A stretch of DNA of 64,000 bases, from positions 38,801,595-38,865,594 of the forward strand of contig NW_019211455.1 in assembly GCF_002443255.2 (NCBI RefSeq), in the 5' to 3' direction. Below the pieces are notes generated by a model. That model worked only from the letters and a program-made list of their open reading frames with translations, did not search any database and was not told where the DNA came from. Positions 37,654 to 49,737 of this stretch are shown here, in pieces. The translations under genes were made by a program, and so were the position numbers. Within the stretch, counting starts at the first letter, position 1; each line of letters begins with the position of its first letter. The DNA comes from Varroa destructor (lineage: Eukaryota; Arthropoda; Arachnida; Mesostigmata; Varroidae).

Positions 37654-38591
37654 AACGATGATTTCCGCCCATGCCAGTGTTATCCGTAATCGTCGTTCTC
37701 ATCACTTCAGCGGACCGGAACTGCGAGAGTAGGGGGGAACCACAACCACTTCGCGCTGCCGCCGTCTGTAATTATGATTACTATTATGAACGACGAAGTA
37801 ATTTGCAGTTTTGTATTGAAGAGTAGCTCAGTCCGTAGAAGATATTTAGTCATGCTAAGTGTTAGAACTAGGGTACTTTTATATGTATCGTTTCTCGTAA
37901 CCCCGCCCTGTCCAGCGTTTGGGCGTGAAAATTGGCTAAGTGGAAGGCTCATTACCGCAACTAACTATCGCTCCTGTATTGTTTGACTTGTACGGCATGA
38001 CATTGCATTAGAAGCCGATATGGAAACTGTCTAGGAACTGCTCTATCTAGCTTGTCTAATGTCTCAAGTGGGTTGCTCAACGATATAAGACAACAAATAG
38101 ATAACCGGCATACCGAAGGTCCATACATTCAGATGAATAGATCCACTCTTCGATCTTCATCAAGTTCTCATCGCAGATCGAGAGTTCTGCTTGTACGGTA
38201 GACATGACTTAATGCTACTTCAAAGTTCGAAGTCTTGTTCGTTGCATTTAGATGTCGAAAAATAATACACGGAAGAAGGCGAAGCAGAAGCAGCTTAAAC
38301 GTATTTTAAAGCAGACGATCTCGATACAAGTTGGTTTAAAAATGACCGCCAAAGCTCAACGTCAACATTTGCCTCATCCCAATGCATACGCAGAATGTAT
38401 TGCATCATGTGTTTACACTCCCAGACATGCCCAGCTGAAGAAAGATCGACGATTATGCAAAGTAGCCAGAGCAGGTGATGCATGCGAATATAATGGGCAG
38501 ATGTTTGAGATTTATTTATAAAGTGACCTGTTATAAATTCTAATGCGATGCAGCATAATATCGAAATTGTGAACAAAAATTTCGAAGCACA

Positions 38592-38609
38592 ATCATAATA
38601 ATAATAATA
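38592..38609. repeat. (AAT)n trinucleotide repeat
   Basis: Short run of AAT/ATA units. Confidence 0.85.
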
Positions 38610-38676
38610 TCGTTAGACAGATGCTATATCTATCTAGTTTGAATACTAGGGAATACTAATTTGAGTAATGACTCTT

Positions 38677-38737
38677 GAAAAATGTGTGTTTTTTTTTCCC
38701 TGACTCAATCGAGTCAGGGAAAAAAACACACATTTTC
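38677..38737. repeat. Near-perfect long hairpin (about 27-bp arms, 4-base loop)
   Basis: The left arm (38677-38706) runs through AAAATGTGTG, a T run and CCCTGACTC. A four-base AATC loop follows, then GAGTCAGGG, an A run and CACACATTTTC (38711-38737). The only differences are in homopolymer lengths (nine T versus seven A, five A versus four T). This is far beyond chance. No coding or transposon sequence is attached, so it may be a snap-back duplication, a foldback element core or a hairpin RNA locus. Confidence 0.9.
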
Positions 38738-39098
38738 TCTATATACGCTCTCTTTCTATATATACGTATGCATATATCTGTAGTGTATACATACGGCAGG
38801 ATCATCGGCTGGTAGGTTCCCGCTTTCGAGTCACTTCTGTAGGTGACTTGCTTTACATTTGGCTGACCTCTATGTCTCATATAGTTACGCTGAGCACGAG
38901 TCACGTTCGCAGCAGTTCGTTACTGCCCAATTTTACTAACCAATTTGATGCCTGCGTAATCGCTCCAAGTCAAGGTTTGATAAAAATAAGTCAATACTAA
39001 TCATCGTTATGTTTATTGGTGCTCTAAATCAGACCTTTAAAAATAACGATGATCCTTCTTGTGGGTATTCGGATTACATATATATATATATGTACATA

Positions 39099-39790
39099 GG
39101 GGTGTCTCAAACAAATGTGTACACCTTTTATAAGATTGTAATTTTCTTTGTTAACTTTTTTTTAACTTGTTTCTTTTAAAATGTTAGTGTAACTAAGAAA
39201 ATGTATCTCGGTAACTAAAGCTAGGTCACTTTGGAAAAAAGGATGGATCTGAACTTTCAAAAAATAACACTTCAAAGCTTCACTGAAACATTCCAAAACA
39301 ATCAAGCTGTGAGCAACGAACATATCCAGTGCATTTTTAAACGTCGCTAACAGAAAAGTTACATTTCAACAACAGTACATGCTATCAACGAAAATAATCC
39401 AGACCGAAAAAATAAAAACAATTTTAAGAATAGCACTTGGAAAAACGCGTACAGACGACTCCAGGAGGATTGGATTGAAGCGATGAAGTTTCTTTGAAAT
39501 TAAATGGCACAAGTAAGCATTATAATTGTACATTCAGTGCATCTGATACAGTGCTACTATATAAACCCGTAGTGCAAGGCGGCATTTCAAATAAAGGGTT
39601 AACTGTAGTGTTCTCTTTTGACACAGTACGAAGACTAGTGTTAACTACCTAAATTTACTGCAGAAATTTGCTCTACTACGAATTTGAAAGGGTGGCGAAT
39701 TTTATTTCCGCCAGAACGGAACATCTGTACACCATCATCGTGCTGTAAGAGCATATCTTGGCAAGAATTTTATGAACAGATAGGCTAAAT
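39099..39790 (+). pseudogene. Tc1/mariner-superfamily transposon relic with a recognisable left terminus
   Basis: The segment starts with GGGGTGTCTCAAACAAATG then TGTACACC (39099-39125). This resembles the GGGTGTCCCAAAAATGTGTACAC ends of a Tc1/mariner lineage whose transposases carry a DUF4817-type N-terminus. Inside, MDLNFQKITLQSFTETFQNN starts near 39242. SDEVSLKLNGTSKHYNC (from 39479) covers the first catalytic Asp region, in the family's SDExxFxLNGxVNRHNC pattern. QGGISNKGLTVVFSFDT resembles xWxGISxxGxIGPFFFExT. FYFRQNGTSVHHHRAVRAYL (39700-39759) is the FQQDGAPPHYxxxVRxYL block, with the catalytic Asp changed to Asn. Stops and frameshifts abound. The 3' third and right terminus are missing or unrecognisable. 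Confidence 0.75.
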
Positions 39791-39799
39791 AACAAAGTC

Positions 39800-41409
39800 C
39801 TAATACCCTGCCGTACTTTTGCTCGTCTATGCCAGAAAAGCTACGGTATTGGAAGATTTAAAAGTCGTACACAACATCAAACTAAATCTGTTTTGAAATT
39901 GGTCAATTGACAGTCTACAGTTGGATGATAATAACAATATCTGTAGTACAAGGGAAAGTTACGCATGTTTTTATGTTTACGAATGAATTAAATTGTACGA
40001 TTACGTTATGTTACCAAAATCAGGTCGTCGTTTTGTTGGAGACGCACATTATTTTAGTTAGAAGAAAAGTTCACTTGGCCCCAATATCACTGAGGATTAC
40101 CAATAAGGAAGTTCCAAGTTATCTACAATAGCATCGTGGCTGTAATACATCGTACGGTCATAGGGTGGGCAAGCATCATGCTGATGAGCAGCGGCGCTGG
40201 AGACTGAATGAAGCTATAAGATCAAGTCCGTCTTTGCCAGACATACGGTCCCGATGAAATCCTTGGTACTGCCTTATTCAAGCAATAGAAACAGGCAAAA
40301 GCAGTCAGATCGATCAAACAAGCTACTTTCTAGCAACAACCGACCTTTGCTTATTGCTAGAAGTTGCCGTGGATGAGAGATTGTGTCCTTTTCAGCTCTC
40401 TACTTTTTTAGGACCAGCTCGCGCTCTGTTGAGTTTAGTTCACTCATGATGGTCCTCTTACTGAGCATATGGCTTACGGACAACGCCCTCGTCCTTCTTA
40501 GGTCGACCGAAGCGGCCAAGGACTAGGTAGATACCGATTTCGATAACAAACCATTTATCGTAAATGCGTGAAATGGATCAGATATGCACTTGATGTACAC
40601 GCTTGCAACGACCAACATGTCCCGAAAGGTCGATTGACAGTTGCTTCGAGTACCAGAAATCCCTAGAACAATCCTCTGTTACCATAATCACAAAAACTAC
40701 AGGAAGGGTAATTTACTATTTGATTTGAACTGAAAAACCTTAAATCCAAAATACTTTACTTCAATATTGATTCATTTGGCTAGTTACGTCTAACAACACC
40801 GTAAGCCTTGGATACCGTCCATATCGGCTAATAACGGTTATGGACTAAATACCAGGTGAACACAACAGACTAAGGAGAAATTTGCTGCATTTGATATTTC
40901 ACAAGTTACAGGTAAAATATAAGTACCTGAAGAAACTTACTACCTGTAAAATTTTGCTAAAAAAAGACTGCTTAAACAAGGATAACATTCGTTTGTGCTC
41001 TGAGCTAAAACAAGCAATCTTTAACCCGCCGGATAAGAATTTTACGGTGTCTTCATTTAATTTTATGAAAATGTTTGGTTTTCAATTTTGCATTTAGTTT
41101 GTTGGATAACTAATCTGCTATCCTATCCAGTTCTAATCGGGCAGTGAAAATATTCTCATATCTACAAAGTTGAAAATTCTAGTAACATGGAAAATTTTTA
41201 AATAAAATGTCTACAGTCCACATTGAATATTTAAGCTATAGCTTAATTGCCTATTGTATCAAGTGAAGTGCCGTAAATTCAGGCTCTAATGCACTCGATA
41301 GATCAATATTTTGCTTACCGGGGAATAATTTCTTCAACGCTGGATCAATGCTGTACATTGGGTTACGTTGCTTTCATATTTGCGGACTGACTCTTTTACC
41401 AGGAAAACG

Positions 41410-41440
<31 letters not shown>

Positions 41441-43300
41441 AGGCTGAATAATCAGCAAAAATTATTGAGATTACTAGCTGAAAAGTGTATTGAGTAACGG
41501 TTCAGAATGGCTGTGTACAAAAAAAATTCAAGGGTCTTGTTTTTAAGAGTTTTCCACGTCTTGATCCTAACCATAAGGATGATTTAGTGCAAGAAGAAAT
41601 AATCTGTGAACTTAGCAGTTTCGTTCGGAGACTGAGCTGTAGTGCCATAAACTATGATGGGATCTTCCGTTCCGCCGAAGGAAGTTATATATGTGACAGC
41701 TGAAATTTACTATCGGCCGCCGAAAGGCTTATATAACGCATACTCATAATGAAGCGGCTTTTAACCTTTCTCGGGATTATTCAGCCGCTTGGATCTTGTT
41801 TTTCGCGCAAATGACTCCAAAATATTGTTACTACGCTAGCACAGTCGAGCACGTCGTACCGAGGTAGATTTTCAGGTTCAAGTTTTTCGGAGCTGACAAT
41901 CCGACATCGTCGAGTGGTGACAGCGATAGTTCAGAGGAAGCACTTGTTTCGGAAACCGACGGTCGTCTAAGCGAAGATGTGATTTGTGTCTCCTTTACAC
42001 AGGTGGAGCATCGGTATAGACAAGCCAACTATCTGTTTTCGCAATTTTGTCGAAGGACTTAAAGGAAGCAGGCGATGATGAACCCCTTCGCTTTTATTGA
42101 ATTGCTAGGCTCCGCCTTTAACTGAATATTTGCCTTATTCATACGCGATTCTCTTTCAAACGATGTCCTACTTGAGCTACTTCTGCAATTCTTCTTAGTG
42201 AACGGAAACAGTTTCATTAGCAGGAAAAAATATATAGATGCCAACTATTTTGCTGGCTATAGGAAAATGTGCTTCTGTTGGACGTTCATGGAACACATCA
42301 ATTTGTGACAGCCAAGATGTCAACAGAACCACGCGTTTAGTCAGGGAACACTTTATATTTTTTATAATATTTCGACGTTTTTCACATAGATTAGTGTATC
42401 TATCTTTTATTTCAGGTTCTATGGAGATGTTATTAAATTAGTTCTTACAGTTCCAGCAGTAATCAACGATTCACCAAACGCCAGTCATACTGTTCCTAGT
42501 TATTATTATGTATTTATCATAAAATCAGCTTAAAAAGCTACTACTACGTTTGACAATTCTAAAAAATATGTGTAAATTTTATCATTTCAGACAAAGTTTC
42601 TCACAAATAGCCCTTTAATTTTCGTTTGCATGGATTCGTACATACTTATTGAATTTAGATTTGCAAAAATAACGATTTGCTATAGAAATTTGTCTAAAAA
42701 ATCCAACGCGGTACCAGCCATCGGTAATTCCTTCTTTTAAGACCGCTGAGAACTGATAAGTAATGAACTAGTATATAGTGCTGGGCTACCTGCATAGACA
42801 TAATCTAAATGATTATTGTCAACTCTAGAGTTTCTACGAAATTTTATTATTCGGTATTATTTAGTATAGACAAGCTAAACTAATATAAGCCTAGACATGT
42901 ATTAGTACCATATGCATAATACTCAGTGTCAGGTTCGCGAGATCACTGTAGAAGGTTGCGACGACATTTTCAAGAGTAAAGTTCGTTTTAAATTTCTAGG
43001 TAAAAGTAATATTAGTCCTGGGCTGAGTTTTATTATCTAAACTTCAATGAGCAGGAATGTCCTGTTCAAGAAAGTCGCTGTGTAAAAATAATAAGTGGGT
43101 ACAATATCACCTTTCGTTTTATAAGAGCCCAGAAGCTAAATTTACTTTCTTCATGTTACAGCAGCGAAACTTTTAATTTTTTGATAAAATACCGAGTAGC
43201 AAATATGTCCGATCAAATCATCCATATGTTTCGGAAGGTCTGGGAGGTTTAGTCACTTTTTCGGAACAATAATATCAGCTAACGGCGCAAAAATGTTCTT
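39800..43300. other. Non-coding stretch
   Basis: No gene was recognised. The TA/TATG run at 41410-41441 is listed separately. Short AT-rich ORFs (for example 40882-41097 +) and a Ser-rich minus ORF (41831-42028) have no known domain. The right end of the Tc1/mariner relic was searched for here as a reverse complement of its left terminus and not found. Confidence 0.45.
41410..41441. repeat. (TA)n-(TATG)n compound microsatellite
   Basis: TA alternation turning into TATG/TGTA units. Confidence 0.93.
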
Positions 43301-44065
43301 TCCTCTACGGTGAAGCCCACGCTTTTTTATCGTGTCCCATTCGTCATTTTGTTGTCTGCGAAGTTAAGGAAAAGGCGGTCAGTCCTGTAATAGCCGTCTT
43401 GGATAAAACGGTGTCGATAAAAAATTGCCCAAACGGAGTCTCCGAACACAGATAATTCTTCAATAAGCCCTCCTTGAGATAGTATAATAAAAGCAAGCTG
43501 CTGGATAGACGTTATGATTGTATGCGTGTAGTTCGCCAGACAGTATTCCTCCGTGTGACGCTTAGGTAAAAAAAAATATCGTATCCGAATTTTTCCGACC
43601 CCGAAAGAGAGCACAGTTAAAATTATTTGTAGCCGGGACCTTTTTTTCGCGGAATTTCTCGGTTTCGGAGGGAACGTTATTACATTTAATCCAATGGGCT
43701 GCAGCTCATCTCGCCCTAATGCAACAGTGCTCACGATATAAATCTCGGGTACTGTCTAGTCTGTGAATTCTGCAGATACGAGTACTTCCATTGATAGACA
43801 AGCAAAGCTTACACTTTGGTCGGTAGCAATATTTAGCGACCTGGCCCGTAAGCGGTCTAAGAACAGTCAGACAGAAGACTGCTACAGTCTTCAAGAAAGC
43901 AGATCCTGACATTGTATGGTAGTGATACAACGCTAATGGAACTCTCTTGCACTCGCATGAAATTAACACGGAAGCAGATACGATATGAAAATCAGTTCCT
44001 TGGAAAGATCGCGGCCACAGCGATAAGACCCTTCCTTCGAAGCTATAGCTTCGCGTTGTCATCGA
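43300..44065 (-). other. Two consecutive minus-strand ORFs, unclassified
   Basis: A 118-codon ORF (43706-44062) is followed, with a frame change and a 29-base overlap, by a 135-codon ORF (43327-43734). Together they leave about 730 bases of the minus strand with few stops, and local G+C is a little higher than in the flanks. The second contains SIQQLAFIILSQGGLIEELS and GDSVWAIFYRHRF. Neither matches a family I know. It could be a decayed element or receptor, but ORFs of this length also arise by chance here. Confidence 0.2.
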
Positions 44066-44069
44066 TCAC

Positions 44070-46290
44070 ATTTTGTCATAAACAGTGATGACGTACTCGT
44101 CATCGCCGTTACTATAGATGTGACTGCGCTTTTTTTTTGTTTTTTTTATTTAGTCACCTTTTTTATGACCTACGTTCCAAGAGTTCGGCAGACGTTCCGG
44201 CCATGGTCACCAGTTCGATAGGGAGTACCAAACAATACATCTTTTGCATCAAGTTGTGGTTAACTGCTACAGATAGTTATTCTCTATAAGTTACGCATAA
44301 ACAATGAATAGTCGAGTGAAAAGTAGGCAAATTAGTAAATATCTCCAGCAACACGTTTGATTAATTGTTTATCTCGCCTTTAATGAATAGTTTTTTTCTC
44401 TGGTCTAAAGAAGTTCTCTAGTCTGGTGTAAAGAAGACTTTTTCGTGAAAACAAATTTCACATAATGTTAAATCAAGATTCCGTATAATACTTACCTATT
44501 ATCGTTACATATTGTCGAAATGCGGAGTAGGAAAAGCGGCACAGAGTAACGCTGATAGGCACCAGAAGCTTCGGCTCGCACGAACTTAATATTTAGAGTG
44601 ACAACACGTTTTCCTAAACAAGAAAAGCTTGACTTTTTCATGTTTGTGCAAGCATAAACATGTGCATCATTAAAAACGTTATATAACTTGAAGTAAACGG
44701 GGACTAACTAATTGATTTCAACAGACACCAAACCTTACAGTCAATTTATGGTTTACCTGCAACCTTTGAAACCACGTGTATTGTATTGAACTCAACCCAC
44801 GGATATGACAAATAAGAACTATCACATTTGGTCTGATGCATTTGCAAAAAGAGTTAGCCTTCTTTCAGTAGAATAACGCCGAAAGTGGTAGAACGTCTCG
44901 ACCTTCTCCCGGGAAACGTTATTCTGTATAGTTTCATCAAAACGGCAATAATGTTATCAACTTAACAAAAAAGGATTAAAATAAATTCAATGCCATTGAT
45001 ATCCATCATCTAGATTGTTTCTCCGATCCATAATCAACATGCACTTCATGACAGTTACAAGTAAGTAGATGTATAAAATTACGTTTTGCAGGCACTGTAA
45101 GTTTAGTCTGGACAGGAAGCCAATAAAGTGGCCAAACTGAAAAAATCATAAGCGAGAGCAACTTATCGTGTCCTGAGACTAGCTAAGATATTCGACGCTA
45201 TGGGAAGATGGATTTCGTTATTCCACCTTTTACCGTATGCGATAGTGCCAATAATGTAGTTTACAATAGTAGTCCTGTAACAGAATGATTTCTGACACTT
45301 TTGAATCTTTCATAGCACGTATAAGGAAGGATGACCTTTCGACGAGAGGCTTTTTTTTTCTTCTTTTCATACGTTGCTGAAGACCCACGACAACTTTGCC
45401 GCACAATAAATTAGCGAGAATAAGAACGGGATTGCTCGCTTTATCATGATGTGCTACGCTCCGTAGGACAGGAATTAGAATTGAGCCGCAAGAACTTTAG
45501 CTCAAAACAACGCAACTTGGAAAGCAGGAAATAACTTGAACACAGTTTACTGTAACGGGCCACTAAGTCGACGAACAGACACGAAACGTACGCTTCTGCA
45601 GACTAAGGCGTGTATAGACGCATAGCACGCAGTGAACCGTGCTTTGTCTTACCCTGTTTTGAAGCAACGAAACTATGCATGAAACAGGGACTAATTATTT
45701 CTTGAAAAAAAAAAAGAACATTTCCAAATCTATCGACTTTAGCGTTTTTTTAGCTCTCTAATAGCGAAATTATTACTGCCATGTATAAATCAGCAGAACA
45801 GAGAAACCTGGAGCAGCAGTACGAGATTGCAAGTAAAGAAATCATTAAATTAAGTATAGACAAAAGCGATTTGACCCACGGCAATCTTAATATATTCCTG
45901 AGATACCTTTTGCCCGACGTAGAAAAGCTCCTATCATTGTACACATATAAGCTAAGGTAGAACCATTGCGCATATTTTTTTACCGCCACTGATACCGTTG
46001 CGGCTTTGCAGCTGCTGCGATTCCTAGCAGTACTCGAGCTACCTCTCTGGGTAGTTACCCTTTATAGATAATATACATTTTACTATCGATGGCCTCATGA
46101 TTATAACAGGTAATAAAGTAGGTTTATATCCTGGGGACTGCAAGCTTTCGGAAAAATGATGTAACACAAGTAAGCTAGAGATGCTATATATAGGTGTGTC
46201 TAGTTTCCGATAGCTTTAATTGCTCGCATATTTATTAGCGTTATTATAGCTATGCTTCCTTTTAGTATGTGTTTGTCATTAGCACGAATG
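44070..46290. other. Non-coding stretch
   Basis: I see poly-T tracts near 44130-44148 and 45351-45366, a poly-A near 45705-45717, and no recognisable gene or transposon. Confidence 0.5.
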
Positions 46291-46299
46291 ATTGAAAGC

Positions 46300-47330
46300 T
46301 TTATTTTGTATCATGCAGTACGACTGGCGGAACGAGTTATATCTGCGCCTCCCAAACGAAAAATCGTACAACGTATGTTTAAGTCTTCCCCGCTGATATT
46401 ATTTTGAGTGTAATTGGCTGTTTCGCGGCTAAAGACGTCGGCCTTCTCTCCCTGTATATCGAATTTGAGCCACAAAGTATTACTACAAGAGTCATCCATG
46501 AAAGGGCCCGAGCTTCTGAAGACAGCATGGCTATATTGTATGGCATCAGCCTCGATGTGAAGCAATATATGCCGTGTAACTGTCCGTTGGTTGTAGGCCT
46601 ACTGCATCAGTGAGATATAAACCCGCGACGATTATGTTCTTTATGGAAAGAAAAGACGTGCCAGGCGGGTTATTTGCCAACGGTACGACCGGTGTTCTGT
46701 TGTTCGGGTTACATCTGTTGCCAATACCATGCAAGTGTTGTTTAATGTGTGAGGGTCGGTACTTGTGGTACACAGTTATAATCGTTGCCATGACTGTACA
46801 AAGTAAGGTATTACACGGAAACTCTTTTCGCTGCCTAGCACGCATTGAACTCACGTTAAGGATCACGCCAACGCAGTGCACAGGACACAGTTCTTCTTGA
46901 CGTTGATTTCCTGATCAAGAATGCGAAAACTGCTCAGAATAGAGCCCCGTTACCACTAACAACAGCACAACATATGTGGGCTTATCAAACAAGACTTGTA
47001 TCACGGTCTAATTATTGCAGATATATATACACGAGGCCTCGCCAATTGGCCTGCTTGCGTTGGACGGTGGATTGTTGGTGGGGTCTTTTGGATTTTATTT
47101 TTGGTTGGAAATTTATGGATTCCTTTATGTACACCTATAGGACATGTTCGAGTCGAGATAGTTCGTGGAAATACGCTCCAGTGCATCTTGGTAGAGCAGA
47201 TAGCAGCAAAAAAAGGCTACGCAGAGAGTCCGAAAAGAAGCCTAATATTACGTACGGTGCGTCTAAATTTTATGGGACAATGCGATTCGTATAAGTATGA
47301 AGATCACAAATCTTGGATAAACATCTAACC
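46300..47330. other. GC-richer ORF cluster, unclassified
   Basis: Minus ORFs at 46546-46881 (111 codons) and 46311-46565 (84 codons) follow each other with one frame change. Plus ORFs of 106 and 110 codons overlap at 46974-47328. The region is richer in G+C than its flanks, which alone lengthens ORFs. I cannot name any domain. The shape, two adjacent frames on one strand, is that of the transposon relics elsewhere in the window. Confidence 0.25.
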
Positions 47331-49708
47331 TATGTTCATTTCGATCGTATAGATACGAACACTATTATGCGAAGAATGGAACATTTCTACTATATTTTAT
47401 ATTCACAAGATGAAATTATAATAAAAAATGGGGTCCTTTTTTTTTTTGTCGATTCTGCATAAAGCCAGAAGGTGCAAACCATCTAAAACGTTTTATTGAA
47501 GGCTATGCAAAGTGACTACGATGATACTATCGGGAAGTTTAGGATATAAAAACATTGGCCGTTTACCCATATAGCCTGCAGTGAAACAAGCAAACGGGGC
47601 GCGGTTGAGCCTCGATCTGATCAGTGCAGCGCACGCAGCTGTTCATACGGATAGTAATGCTTTCTGTGATTGCTCGATTATTATCCAGCTTGCTCGGGAC
47701 CGAAATATTACAAAGTCCACCCCTAAAATTTGTAGAACCTGTAAAAACTAGAAAGGGGGCACAATCGTTTCGACTTCTTTGTAAGGATGCTAGCTAACTA
47801 CGGCATGTCAAAGAGAGTCTGGTTTAGCCAATCGGACTTAGGATTTTCGTGAAACGGAAATGAACATCGACATTGAAGACGATTTGGCTAACTTACTAAA
47901 CGCAGTATGACCTCTAAAGATCATATCAGACAAGTCACGTTCTGTTTCTGACAAGGAGACACCTTCACCACTAGTGAAATAACAGGAAATCCTTTTATCC
48001 TAACACTAATGTTGAAGTAGCAATAGGCTCGACACGTGCTTTAGCTTAAACGTTGGTGAATCGTATTACGTACGCCTGATATGGACGTGTGGTCAAAAAT
48101 AGTTAAAGGTAACATTTGAGAGAAGAAATCGCACAGCTCCTAGAAGTCTTCTATCGTCCCATGTTAGGTACATATTTACTATACTTCATGCAAAGTATGC
48201 TGGCACTTATTGGGCCTGTCGACTCAAAATGATAGCTAACGTAGTAGTCCCCTTACAGGACGTATAGTTATTGCCCTTCGCCTGCTTTTAAATTGACAGT
48301 GTTTTTCCCATAGTGCTATTTCATATATTTACTTTTTATTTACGCAGCATACTTACGACGAACAGCTATTTATAATGCTTCGAAAAATTACGTTTACAGT
48401 AGCTGACATAATCATATTCAGCGGCGTGTGAAAAAATTTTATAGGACTTCATAAAAACTACGAGATATTTAAGTATACATAAATCATCGTTATAGGTTGG
48501 GAAAGTGGAAATCCTTTTTAAGTCGAGATATTGAGATGTACGGACCATACAGACCTGTAATGTTTAAGCATTTGATGTCATGAATAGGTACATTGCGTGC
48601 AGTTCTCTATGGATGCATGCTAATTGCCCAGTTATAAAGTTTTGTAGAGTTCCACTTGATTCCATAGACTCCTCGTCGACTTCGCGATATGCCTTATACC
48701 TTTGATACTGGATGAATTGGCATTTTTCTTGGCTATAAACATTGACTATAGACCTATAGTTTACGTTGCAAAGACCACCGACTACAAGGTCATAGGTTAG
48801 GTAGTTGGAGAAACCCTCTGAAAGCCTGAACCACTGTATAGTTTCTATTCAATTTGCAACGGTAGTGGTATGTCAGTGATAACGATGGTCGTTTTTAATT
48901 ATTTTCTTTCGTCATGGTCTACAACTACTGTGGATACAACTGGCTATAACCTCAGTTTAAGACACTCGGCTGATATATTCCCCAGCCTTCTTCTGTCCGC
49001 AAGGATTATCGAAATGGAACCAGAGTAGTATAGGAAGTGGCGCCATGCTTTATTGATAGGTGCTTACCAATCATGGACAAATATGTACTACATATACTAA
49101 AGTCTTAGAACTTTGAAGATGTTTTTTCATCGGTCCTATGTATGGCCACACTTTATATTTGATAATTTTAATATACCACTCACTAAAGGGTAGATGGCCG
49201 TTTATATAATACAAACATAAAACGGCGTTATTCAGAGATAGATGAAATCTATCTGCAGCCTGGGTTTTTATGACCGCTACCTATAGTTGCTATTACAGTG
49301 GGCATGGGCGAAGTTATAAATATTAGACAGTTTGTAGGACATAAACAAACTCGCTTAATTAATGGTGAAAAAAAGACTAAGCGCACGTTAAAGTTGGCAT
49401 ATTCGGTTATTTATTGCTATCGACACTATTTTTGGAATATTTCACAGAGCGACACACATTCAGAATAACATCAATTCCTAAACTATTTATAAACGATTTT
49501 TGTGCAGGCAATTGCACTTCATCCTACCAAACGCAAAAGTTGAGTAAGATTATAAATGACCTAAATCAAATTTCCTGTTTTGGCCTATTTTTGCTAACAG
49601 CCTATCCATCGCAGGAGCGGCGTCCTTCTAGAGGAACAACGAAGTCTCACAATCACAGCAACTCATCTCATGCAGGTATCCCTTTTTTGTTTTGCTTTTA
49701 TCAGGATA

Positions 49709-49737
49709 TGTGTGTGTGTGTGTGTCTGTGTGTGTTT
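49709..49737. repeat. (TG)n microsatellite
   Basis: TG alternation interrupted once by a C. Confidence 0.93.

Larger units (their letters stand above)
32060..39090. other. Non-coding stretch with hairpins and a pyrimidine tract
   Basis: No gene was recognised in about 7 kb. ORFs such as 33592-33930 (+), 35146-35463 (-), 36765-37067 (-) and 38252-38521 (+) are 89-112 codons long and show no known family. The 36765-37067 ORF has one hydrophobic segment long enough to cross a membrane. The hairpins at 33441-33469, 37630-37653 and 38677-38737, the pyrimidine tract at 36615-36685 and an (AAT)n run at 38592-38609 are listed separately or noted here. Confidence 0.45.

Noticed and set aside
38252..38521. 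Lys-rich 89-codon ORF with a clean start
   Set aside because: The Lys-rich start comes from A-rich codons. No domain, and the opposite strand is equally open (38295-38576).
40140..40560. GC-richer segment after the Tc1/mariner relic, tested as its 3' part
   Set aside because: Neither the C-terminal transposase motifs nor a reverse complement of the left terminus could be found.
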